The position numbers and the translations under genes are program-made. The notes beneath the pieces were generated by a model. It was given only the letters and a program-made list of their open reading frames with translations. It had not been told where the DNA came from and made no database searches. Shown here piece after piece: positions 1-6,964 of a stretch of 64,000 nucleotides of DNA (the stretch's first letter is position 1; each line of letters begins with the position of its first letter). The DNA comes from CAVYWD01 sp963772225 (GTDB taxonomy: Bacteria > Myxococcota > Myxococcia > Myxococcales > UBA5297), in NCBI GenBank assembly GCA_963772225.1, contig CAVYWD010000003.1:62001-126000 (forward strand), written 5' to 3'.

Positions 1-113
1 CGGAGCGCGCCCGCGAGTTCGCGCTCGGCGGCAAGCTCCGCCTTCCGCAGGCCCTGGTCCCGCTCATCCTCAAGGCCATCGAGAGCGCGAAGGCGGAGGC
101 GGCCACCGCCTGA
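1..113 (+). CDS. C-terminal end of an unidentified protein (truncated by window edge)
   Basis: An open frame enters from the left edge and ends at TGA 111-113. The visible 36 residues start ERAREFALGGK and end in an Ala/Glu/Lys-rich helix-like tail (KAIESAKAEAATA). The codons are strongly GC-ending, as in genuine genes of this window. No domain can be recognised from so short a tail, so no function is offered. It is followed by more than 500 bases of relic sequence. Confidence 0.5.
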   Translation, partial: ERAREFALGGKLRLPQALVPLILKAIESAKAEAATA

Positions 114-258
114 TGAGCGGCCCGCGCCACTGTGGAGCGACCCTGTGCCGAGCGAGCTGACCTCGAGTCCGGGCGGAGGCAAGCTCGCGGCGCCCACCGT
201 TCGACTCGAGCCATGGCCTGCGAGGCGCCGCGCGCCAATCGTCGACGAGGCCGGGGGG

Positions 259-306
259 CTGGCGGATGCTGGAGGTCATCTCCTCCATGGACGAAGAGAT
301 CTCTAC
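259..306 (-). pseudogene. Relic fragment of a chemoreceptor signalling domain
   Basis: On the minus strand these 48 bases read VEISSSMEEMTSSIRQ. This nearly matches EVSSSMEEMSSSIRQN in the signalling domain of the intact chemoreceptor at 1259-3043, and the DNA is similar too (compare 2052-2100). The match stops abruptly on both sides. It is therefore a small leftover of a chemoreceptor gene or of a recombination event, not a gene. The rest of 114-690 shows no convincing coding sequence on either strand. Confidence 0.6.
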
Positions 307-690
307 GCTGAGTACATCGCCTGTGAAAACGCGCGGAAAGGACTGCTCGAATGTCGTTGACGGAGCGCTCGCTGCGAGGTTCGGGAAGCGCGTCGACTCC
401 CGTCGGGGCAGGGCCTTTGGGCTCAGAGACCGATCGAGCGTTTCGGGTAGAGATGCCGGAGGCTCGCCGGACTCCCTCAGCCTGCAGCTGGCGAGGGTAT
501 CGTCGGGAGTCGGGCTCGACAGTCATCACGGTCTTCGGCGGCAAAGAAGGCGCCGCCTGGGAACGCCGAGGCACCGCGCTCAGCGAGAAACGCTCGCGGC
601 TCTTGGGCAGAATCGCGAGCTGTTTGTCGAGCGAGGGCGCCGGTTGGCTCCGCGGCTTTCCTGCCGTGGCGGCGGCGCAGGAGAAATAGA

Positions 691-990
691 ATGAACATGA
701 TTCGCGCGTTCAGCCTCTTCCTCACCGCACCGATGCTGTTCGGCGTCGCCTGCGAGCTCGGCGACCGGCATTGACCATCGCGCCGACGCATCGGCGGCGA
801 TGGATGCGTCAGGATCGAAGGACGCTGGCCCCAGAGCGCTGGATGCCGGGCGAAATGGCCCCGACGCATCGGCGGTCGCGGACGCGTCCCAAGCGAAAGA
901 CTCCGGCGCCGACGCGAGGGACGCCGGCAACGATTCAGGCCGGGACGCTTCCCACGCGCAGGATGCGGGAGCTCGCGACGGGGCTTTGCC
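691..990 (+). pseudogene. Frameshifted lipoprotein: signal peptide plus Asp/Ala-rich spacer
   Basis: ATG 691 starts a clear lipoprotein signal peptide (MNMIRAF..., hydrophobic core, lipobox ending FGVAC at Cys21). The frame stops at TGA 772-774, six residues after the Cys. One base further on, in the +1 frame, it continues as DHRADASAAMDASGSKDAG and a long Asp/Ala/Gly-rich stretch to about 990. The same spacer style follows the lipobox in the GH28 and GH39-like lipoproteins of this window. One extra T near 772 would explain the break. No catalytic domain follows, so the mature part appears lost. Confidence 0.6.
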
Positions 991-1010
991 CGACTGGTTC
1001 CAGCCAACAC

Positions 1011-1121
1011 TTTTTGTACGCGCTGCCAGAGGATTTCGAGCGTTCCGCGCGGGCCGGGTTTCAGCGCCACATCGCCAAGCCACACGACTTGGACGCTCTG
1101 GAGGAACACCTGGTGAGCGTC
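1011..1121 (+). pseudogene. Relic of a response-regulator receiver domain C-terminus
   Basis: Read from 1011, the plus strand gives ALPEDFERSARAGF followed by QRHIAKPHDLDALEEHL. This is the beta5/alpha5 end of a CheY-like receiver domain, with the conserved Lys-Pro (AKP) preceded by an alanine-glycine loop. The phospho-acceptor Asp region is missing. It lies directly after the lipoprotein spacer in a third frame, so this is a patchwork of relics. Nothing further is visible up to the chemoreceptor stop at 1259. Confidence 0.5.
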
Positions 1122-1258
1122 CCGCGCTGGCCCAGGCCGGGAGCGGAAGTGAGGGGGCGCCCGCGTGAGCCGGCGCTGGCCCGCGCTGGCGACTCGGCGC
1201 GCGCGAGGAGACAGGAGGCGCCGGGCGGCGCCCCGCCCGGCGAACGGTGCGGAATGGC

Positions 1259-3043
1259 TCAGGGCCGCTGGAGCGGGGGCGGTTCCATCTTTTCGAACTG
1301 CCGGTCGAGCGCGTCCTCCGACAGGTTGAGGTCGATCCCCTTGTCGTGGTCGCTTCCGTGGCTTGCGGCCTTGGCCGAGGCGCGAGGAGACTCCTCCGAA
1401 GGCTTCCGGCTCCTCGGTGGCGCCTTCGGCGTCGGCGCCGCTCTGGCGGGCGTCGCGAGGGGCGCGGGGCCCTGGCGCGCGCCACTGTGCTTCTCCACCT
1501 GGAAGAAGGAGATCGCGGAGCGCAGCTGCTCGGCCTGCGCGGCCAGCTCCTCCGCGGTCGCCGAGGTCTCCTCCGCGACGCCGGCGTTCTGCTGGATGAC
1601 CTGGTCGAGCTGCTGGATGGAGGTGTTGATCTGGTCGGCGCCGGTGTCCTGCTCGCGCGAGGCCGCCGAGATCTCCTGCACCAGTCCCGCCGTCTTCTGG
1701 ATGTCCGGGACGAGACGCGCGAGCAGGGTCCCCGCCCGCTCCGCGATGCTCACGCTCTTCGAGGAGACCTCGGAGATCTCGGCCGCCGCCTTCTGCGCGT
1801 GCTCGGCGAGCTTGCGCACCTCGCTGGCGACGACCGCGAACCCCTTTCCGTGCTCCCGGGCCCGCGCCGCCTCGATGGCCGCGTTGAGCGCGAGCAGGTT
1901 CGTCTGCCGGGCGATCTCCTCGATGACCGAGATCTTGCCGGCGATCTCCTTCATGGCCCCGAGCGTCTCGGCCACCGCCGCGCCGCCTTCCTTGGCATCC
2001 TCGGCGCTCTTCATCGCCATCTTCTCGGTCTGCTCGGCGCTGGAGGCGTTCTGGCGAATGCTGGAGCTCATCTCCTCCATGGACGAAGAGACCTCCTCCG
2101 CCGAAGAAGCCTGCTCGCTCGCCCCCTGGCTGAGCTCCTCCGAGCCCGCCGAGAGCTGCTGCGAGCCCGAGGCGACGTGCTCCGCCGCGGCCTTCACCTG
2201 CACCACGACATCCTTGAGCTTCTCCACCATGCGGGCGATGGAGGACATGAGGCTCTCGCTCCGCCGCTCTTCCTCCTCGAAGTCGTTCTCGTCGCGTCGC
2301 GCCTGGGCCACTTTCAGCAACATGGTGAGGTCGCCGTTGGCGATGCGCTGGGCGACGTGGGCGAGGAGCACGGGCTCCCCGCCGAGTTGGTTCAGGAGCT
2401 TGCGCGCAGTGGCGATTGCGACGGCGGCGGCCACGGCGATGGAGAGGAGAACCAAGCCAAAAACCGCCCGCGTCGTCCGGCCGAGGGTCTCCAACATGAA
2501 AGGCTTCGCCGCGGTGATCTGCTTCTTGGCGTCGTCGGCCAGCGCCTCCTCCTGTTGCTCCAGCCCGTGGACGTTGTCGTTGAAGCGCTCCATGCTCGCC
2601 TTGGCCTCTTGCGGCGTGGCGATCTTGCCGGAGCCGACGAGCTCGTAGACCTCGTTGAAGCCCGCGACGTAGGTGCTCGCCTCCTGCTTCATCTGAGCGA
2701 TGGCGCGCAGTTGCTGGTCGCTCACGGCGACCTTCTCCATGGCGTCCAGGCGCTGGAAGAAGTGCTCGCGCTGCTCGTTCCACTTGGCGAGGTACTGGAC
2801 TTGCCTTTCCTTGGTCCCCATCGTCAAGTAGATGTCCTTCTCGTAGCGGCGCATGCCGTTCAAATTGCCGCGGGCGCGGGCCGCGGTCTCGGCCAGCGGG
2901 ACCTCGTGCTCGAGCAGCTCGACCGATTTCTCGCCGACGGTGCTCAGGCCCCAATAGCCGGCGGCGCCGACCCCCAGGACCAAGACAATCATCAGGCCGA
3001 ATACCGTCAGCAATAGAGTTCGAGTCTTCATTTGACGCCGCAT
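1259..3043 (-). CDS. Methyl-accepting chemotaxis protein, transmembrane
   Basis: 594 residues. TM1 lies at about 7-29, a periplasmic four-helix-bundle sensor at about 30-190, TM2 at about 192-212 and a HAMP linker after it. A long cytoplasmic coiled-coil signalling domain follows, with the hairpin tip EIARQTNLLALNAAIEAARA. A Pro/Ala-rich tail of about 70 residues ends the protein, and no NWETF-type CheR tether is seen. The chosen ATG at 3043 has GGGAG five bases upstream. An internal ATG at 3031 (MKTRT) is possible. It is the last gene of the chemotaxis operon, 51 bases after cheW, so it is probably the cognate receptor of this Che system. The ligand is unknown. Confidence 0.95.
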   Translation of the reverse strand: MRRQMKTRTLLLTVFGLMIVLVLGVGAAGYWGLSTVGEKSVELLEHEVPLAETAARARGNLNGMRRYEKDIYLTMGTKERQVQYLAKWNEQREHFFQRLDAMEKVAVSDQQLRAIAQMKQEASTYVAGFNEVYELVGSGKIATPQEAKASMERFNDNVHGLEQQEEALADDAKKQITAAKPFMLETLGRTTRAVFGLVLLSIAVAAAVAIATARKLLNQLGGEPVLLAHVAQRIANGDLTMLLKVAQARRDENDFEEEERRSESLMSSIARMVEKLKDVVVQVKAAAEHVASGSQQLSAGSEELSQGASEQASSAEEVSSSMEEMSSSIRQNASSAEQTEKMAMKSAEDAKEGGAAVAETLGAMKEIAGKISVIEEIARQTNLLALNAAIEAARAREHGKGFAVVASEVRKLAEHAQKAAAEISEVSSKSVSIAERAGTLLARLVPDIQKTAGLVQEISAASREQDTGADQINTSIQQLDQVIQQNAGVAEETSATAEELAAQAEQLRSAISFFQVEKHSGARQGPAPLATPARAAPTPKAPPRSRKPSEESPRASAKAASHGSDHDKGIDLNLSEDALDRQFEKMEPPPLQRP

Positions 3044-3094
3044 AGGACTCCCTTGTTCGAGACTTCGAGAGCTCGCACCGAATCGCGAAAGCGT

Positions 3095-3643
3095 TTACGC
3101 CCTCGCTTCTTTGGCGCCTTCGGTTGCCGCCGCGCGTCGGCCATGCTCGCCGTCGGCCGCCGCTCCGACCATCGCCACCTCATCCTCCGAGAAGACCTTC
3201 TCCGCGGCGAGGATGGCGAAGAGCTTTCCGTTGCGCTTGCCCATGCCGCGGATGAAGCGCGTGGAGAGCCGGGCGCCGAAGGTCGGGGCCGCTTCGATCT
3301 CGGCCGGCTCCATCTCGAAGACCTCCTGCACGGCGTCGGCGAGAACACCGATGGTCTGGACCTGACCGCACAGGCAGATCTCGACGACGATGATGCAGGT
3401 TCCGCGGGTCTTCTCGGTGGCGTGCATTCCGAACTTCCGTTTCAGATCCACCACCGGGACGACGCTGCCGCGCAGGTTGATGACCCCGCGCAGCCACTCC
3501 GGCGAATTCGGCAGTCGAGCGGGCGCGACGAAATCGAGGATCTCCCGCGCGTTCTCGACGTCGAAGGCGTAGGTCTCCTCGCCCAGGACGAAAGTGACGA
3601 GCTGGTTGATTTCGTCGACCTCGGTCTCTTGCAGCTCGGCCAT
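3095..3643 (-). CDS. cheW: Chemotaxis coupling protein CheW
   Basis: 182 residues from ATG 3643, which is preceded by AGGAGG six bases upstream. The open frame extends further upstream, but that part is not CheW-like. The CheW fold is clear: VTFVLGEETYAFDVENAREIL, then LRGVINLRGSVVPVVDLKRK and a final GVLADAVQEVFEM segment. It bridges chemoreceptors to the CheA kinase at the inner membrane. An Ala/Glu-rich tail of about 20 residues follows the domain. It sits between cheB and the chemoreceptor. The 340-base gap to cheB is unusual for this tightly packed operon. Confidence 0.95.
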   Translation of the reverse strand: MAELQETEVDEINQLVTFVLGEETYAFDVENAREILDFVAPARLPNSPEWLRGVINLRGSVVPVVDLKRKFGMHATEKTRGTCIIVVEICLCGQVQTIGVLADAVQEVFEMEPAEIEAAPTFGARLSTRFIRGMGKRNGKLFAILAAEKVFSEDEVAMVGAAADGEHGRRAAATEGAKEARA

Positions 3644-3983
3644 GGCGCCTCCTGGAGGCGGAGAGATGCCGCTCTCTCCTCGGCGGTCGGGTGCGGAGGA
3701 GCTCGGAACCCCCAGGTCCGCCCGCGAGCCGCTCATGTTGTTCCGGGAGTCGACACCCGAGAGCTGCGGGTCGAACGCCCTTGGAGCTGGGCTCCTCCTC
3801 AGCAAAGGCCGTTCCGAAAAGAAGATGCTTCGAAGCTCGGGCGTTTGCGGCTCGAGCCTGGGAGTCATTGGCGACGATCCGAGGCCGGCTCGACCCGGGG
3901 GCGCGAACGACCCCCGATGGCTTGCGGGTCTGCGCCCTTCCGGTAGTTCAAGAGGGGGTCAGACCTTGAAACGACTTGAGGGG
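3644..3983. other. Intergenic gap between cheB and cheW with GGGGTCA repeats
   Basis: No gene is recognised in these 340 bases, although the cheW frame stays open on the minus strand. Next to the cheB stop, at about 3946-3986, there are two close copies of a (T/A)AGAG/TTGAG-GGGGTCA unit around GACCTTGAAACGACTTGA. The cheB stop codon lies inside the second copy. It looks like a short repeat inserted at the end of cheB. Confidence 0.4.
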
Positions 3984-5054
3984 TCACCCTCCCGCGCAGG
4001 CCCGAATGGCGGCGGGCGCGAGGGCGTCGAGGGGCATGACCTTGTCGACCCCCCCGAGCTTCACCGCCTCCTTCGGCATTCCGTAGACGACGCAGGTCTC
4101 CTCGTTCTGCGCGAAGGTCTTGGCCCCGGCCTGCCGCATCTCCAGCATCCCGTGGGCCCCGTCGTCGCCCATCCCGGTCATGATGACCCCCACCGCGTTC
4201 GCGCCGGCGAACTCGGCGGCGGAGCGGAAGAGCACGTCGACCGAGGGCCGATGCCGGGAGACCAGCGGGCCGTCGTTGATCTCCACGTAGTAGCGCGCGC
4301 CGCTGCGCTTGAGCAGCAGGTGGCGGTTGCCCGGGGCGATGAGCGCCTGGCCGGCGAGCACGTAGTCGCCGTTCTCCGCCTCCTTCACGCTCACCGTGCA
4401 GAGGTCGTTGAGGCGCTGCGCGAAGTGCGTGGTGAACCGCTCCGGCATGTGCTGCACGATGACGAACCCCGGGCAGTCGCCGGGTAGGGCCTCGAGCAAG
4501 ACCCGCAGCGCCTCCGTACCGCCGGTGGACGCCCCGACGACCACCACCTTGTCGGTGGTGCGCAGCATCGCCTTGGATTGCCTGCGCTCCAGGATGACGT
4601 CGGCGGTGAGCTTGGGGGCGACCTCCCGCGGGACCGTGCGGCGGGGGAGTCGGGCGCTCGCGGCCGCGCGCACCGTGTCGCAGATGCGGATGCGCGAGTC
4701 CTCGAAGAACTGGCGCGTTCCGACGCTGGGCTTCTCGAGGATGTCCACGGCCCCCGCCTCCAGCGCCTCCAGCGCGGTGGCGGAGCCGGCGGCGGCGAGC
4801 GAGGAGCAGATGACCGTGGGGATTGGGTGCTGGCGCATCAGCCGCTTGAGGAAGGTCAGCCCGTCCATCCTCGGCATCTCGATGTCGAGCAGGATGACGT
4901 CCGGCGCCTGGCTGCGCATGCGCTCGGCGGCCGCGAACGGGTCCTGCGCCGGGCGCATCACCTCGAAGTCGTGCTCGCCCTTCAAGGCCTCGCACAGCGC
5001 CTCGCGCGCCAGCGCGGAGTCGTCGACCACCAGGATCTTGATCCGCTGTACCAA
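3984..5054 (-). CDS. cheB: Chemotaxis methylesterase/glutaminase CheB
   Basis: 356 residues. The N-terminal receiver domain (1-120) has the acidic pair VVDDS, the phospho-acceptor in LLDIEMPRMDG and the signature Lys in EKP. A linker leads to the methylesterase domain (about 168-350) with the catalytic Ser in GASTGG, His in VQHMPERFT and Asp in TGMGDDGA. It removes methyl groups from receptor glutamates and deamidates glutamines, and phosphorylation by CheA activates it. The start is TTG at 5054, with GGAG eight bases upstream. It follows cheR by 25 bases. Confidence 0.96.
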   Translation of the reverse strand: MVQRIKILVVDDSALAREALCEALKGEHDFEVMRPAQDPFAAAERMRSQAPDVILLDIEMPRMDGLTFLKRLMRQHPIPTVICSSLAAAGSATALEALEAGAVDILEKPSVGTRQFFEDSRIRICDTVRAAASARLPRRTVPREVAPKLTADVILERRQSKAMLRTTDKVVVVGASTGGTEALRVLLEALPGDCPGFVIVQHMPERFTTHFAQRLNDLCTVSVKEAENGDYVLAGQALIAPGNRHLLLKRSGARYYVEINDGPLVSRHRPSVDVLFRSAAEFAGANAVGVIMTGMGDDGAHGMLEMRQAGAKTFAQNEETCVVYGMPKEAVKLGGVDKVMPLDALAPAAIRACAGG

Positions 5055-5079
5055 AGCGATCTCCGAGCGCCTTTGAGGG

Positions 5080-5937
5080 TCAGGGCGCGACCAGGCGGTA
5101 GACCGAGCGGGCGACCGTAACGAGCGGCACGCGCAACCCCTGCAGCGTCTCGCTCAGCCCGACGAAGAAGTAGCCCCCCGGGCGCAGGCGCCGGCAGAGC
5201 CGGTTGGTCACGCGCTCCTGCGTGGGGCGATCGAAGTAGATGAAGACGTTGCGGCAGAAGATGGCGTCCACGGTCTCGCCGAGGCGGTAGTCGTCCTCCA
5301 TCAAGTTCAGCCGCTGGAATCGGACCCGCTGCCGGAGCTCGGCGGCGACGCGGACCTTGCGCGCGTTGCGATCCTTGCTGCGCAGAAGGTACTTGCACCT
5401 CCACAGGGCCGGCAGTGGCTCGGCGGCGTCCTCGTCGTAGATCGCCTCGGCCGCCTGCCTCAGAATGCGCGTCGAGACGTCGGTCGCGATCACCTTGAAC
5501 CCGACGCCTCTGCCCGCGGTGGTCTCCGCCAGGGCCATCGCCAGCGTGTAGGGCTCTTCGCCGCTCGAGCAGGCGGCGCTCCAGACCGTGAGGTGCCGCG
5601 GCCCGCGCGACCACAGGGCGGGCACCACCACCTGTTGGAGGTACTGAAAGTGCTCGGCCTCGCGCAGGAACGAGGTCTTGTTGGTGGTGACCGCGTCGAG
5701 GAAGTGCGTGAGCTCGCGCTGCTGGCCGTCCGGGGAGAACAGGAAATCGCAGTACTCGCCCACGGCCAGCCCGACCGCCCTCGCCCGCCGAAGCAGCCGG
5801 GCCTGGAGCATCCGCGCCTTGGCGGGCGGCATCTTGATCCCGAGGTGCGAGTTGACCAGGGCCCCTAAGCGCGCGAATTCCGAGGCGCTGAGCTCGTCGC
5901 CTTGGAGCGCGAAGGAGGCTTGCGCAGGGGAGCCCAT
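5080..5937 (-). CDS. cheR: Chemotaxis protein methyltransferase CheR
   Basis: 285 residues. The N-terminal helical domain recognises receptors. The SAM-binding domain has VWSAACSSGEEPYTLAM, IATDVS and the motif IFCRNVFIYFD. It methylates receptor glutamates for adaptation. The start ATG at 5937 shares one base with the cheY stop (TGATG), which fixes the start and implies translational coupling. The same frame remains open further upstream but there overlaps cheY. No TPR extension or pentapeptide-binding oddity was noticed. Confidence 0.95.
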   Translation of the reverse strand: MGSPAQASFALQGDELSASEFARLGALVNSHLGIKMPPAKARMLQARLLRRARAVGLAVGEYCDFLFSPDGQQRELTHFLDAVTTNKTSFLREAEHFQYLQQVVVPALWSRGPRHLTVWSAACSSGEEPYTLAMALAETTAGRGVGFKVIATDVSTRILRQAAEAIYDEDAAEPLPALWRCKYLLRSKDRNARKVRVAAELRQRVRFQRLNLMEDDYRLGETVDAIFCRNVFIYFDRPTQERVTNRLCRRLRPGGYFFVGLSETLQGLRVPLVTVARSVYRLVAP

Positions 5938-6317
5938 CACATCCGCACCAGCTTCTTCACCACCCCGAGGAGCTGCGCCTCCTGGAAGGGCTTCACGAGC
6001 CAGCCCGCGGCGCCTGCCGCGCGGCCCGCGGCCTTCTTGGACTCCTGCGACTCGGTGGTGAGGATGAGGACGGGCACGAAGCGGTTTGCGGTCTTCTTCA
6101 CCTCGGTCGTGAACGCGATGCCGTCCATCTTGGGCATGTTCACGTCGGAGATGATGAGGACCGGCCGGTCGCCGGCCTTGGCTATCCGCTCGAGCGCGGC
6201 CAGGCCGTCCTGGCCGTCGCAGGCCTCCGCCACGTCGAAGCCCGCCGACCCGAGCGCGAACTTCACCGCGGCGCGGATGACCGGCGAGTCGTCCACGACG
6301 AGGACCGTCTTGCTCAT
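5937..6317 (-). CDS. cheY: Chemotaxis response regulator CheY (single receiver domain)
   Basis: 126 residues, a lone receiver domain. VLVVDDSP holds the acidic pair, ISDVNMPKMDG the phospho-acceptor Asp, LTTES the Thr switch region and VKPF the conserved Lys. The start ATG at 6317 overlaps the upstream STAS gene by four bases (ATGA) and follows a GGGAGGG ribosome site. It is phosphorylated by CheA. In a myxobacterial setting it could feed a gliding, pilus or gene-regulation output rather than flagella, because no motility genes are in the window. Confidence 0.93.
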   Translation of the reverse strand: MSKTVLVVDDSPVIRAAVKFALGSAGFDVAEACDGQDGLAALERIAKAGDRPVLIISDVNMPKMDGIAFTTEVKKTANRFVPVLILTTESQESKKAAGRAAGAAGWLVKPFQEAQLLGVVKKLVRM

Positions 6318-6607
6318 GGCGCCCTCCCGTCCATTCGAAGCAGCCTCGAGAAGCCGAGCCGGTCGAGCAGCGCCGCGGCCCGGGGCGGGCACGAGACGAC
6401 CCGAGCGTTCGGCGCCGATTTGGCGAAGGCGACCAGGAGCTGGGCGCCGGCCGTGTCGAGGTCGGTGAGGCCGGAGAGGTCAAGCACCGCCGGCTCCGGG
6501 GAGCCCGCGGCGGCCGCGCTCAACCCCGCGCACAGGTCCGGGGCGCTGTCGATCGTGGCTTCGCCCTTCAATTGGACGCGCGCGCCGCCGCGCAGAATCT
6601 CGATCAT
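6314..6607 (-). CDS. STAS-domain protein in the chemotaxis operon
   Basis: 97 residues forming one STAS domain. It has an N-terminal beta strand (VQLKGEATID), the core AVLDLSGLTDLDTAGAQLLV and a final helix. The serine that is phosphorylated in anti-sigma antagonists is replaced here by the DTAG context (Thr). Similar small STAS proteins sit in many delta-proteobacterial che clusters, where their role is poorly known. They may act as scaffold or switch proteins. Its end overlaps cheY by four bases, so the two are co-translated. GAAGGAGG lies just before the ATG. Confidence 0.85.
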   Translation of the reverse strand: MIEILRGGARVQLKGEATIDSAPDLCAGLSAAAAGSPEPAVLDLSGLTDLDTAGAQLLVAFAKSAPNARVVSCPPRAAALLDRLGFSRLLRMDGRAP

Positions 6608-6636
6608 CGGTGCCTCCTTCGCTCGACGAAGTATTC

Positions 6637-6964
6637 AGAACGTCGTCCGCTCGCCCGCCTGGCCCCCGGCCTCGACGGCCGGCTTCAGCAGATCGCCCAG
6701 GGCCGCAAAGATCTCGCGGGCGGCGGCTTAGGAATCGCGCAGAAATAGATGCTCCAGATCTCAACGTCCGAGGCGCAAAGGATGGCGAGGCGCGAGGAGG
6801 GCGCATGCCAGAGGGCATGTCACCGACGAGCAACGACGCCAGCCGGGATGGATCGGACGTTGAGATGGAGCAGATATTTCGGAGCGATGACTTAGGCCCT
6901 TGAGCCCCTGAAGCCGGCGCGCCGCCGCTGCGGCGCTCTCGACCACGAGGGGCGAGGCGCTCAC
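6637..6964 (-). pseudogene. Small che-operon ORF split by a MITE-like insertion
   Basis: A GTG at 6964 overlaps the cheA stop (GTGA) and opens with VSASPLVVESAAAAARRLQG, then runs into the repeat element at 6728-6894. Beyond the element, 6637-6727 reads AAAREIFAALGDLLKPAVEA and ends at TGA. The two halves look like one small helical protein broken by the insertion. They are one base out of frame, so the joint is not a clean one. Function is unknown. The insertion sits between cheA and the rest of the operon and may affect downstream expression. Confidence 0.5.
6728..6894 (+). repeat. MITE-like 167-bp palindromic repeat, copy A
   Basis: This stretch is nearly identical to 46853-47019 (inverted) and 50116-50281 (same strand). 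The ends are imperfect inverted repeats of about 43 bases. The left arm starts TTAGGAATCGCGCAGAAATA. The right arm, read inward on the other strand, starts TAAGTCATCGCTCCGAAATA. Both arms finish ATCTCAACGTCCGA. A small hairpin, CATGCC-agag-GGCATG, lies in the middle (6804-6819). CTTAG flanks this copy on both sides and could be a target duplication, but the other copies do not repeat it exactly. There is no transposase gene, so it would be a non-autonomous element. Confidence 0.85.
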
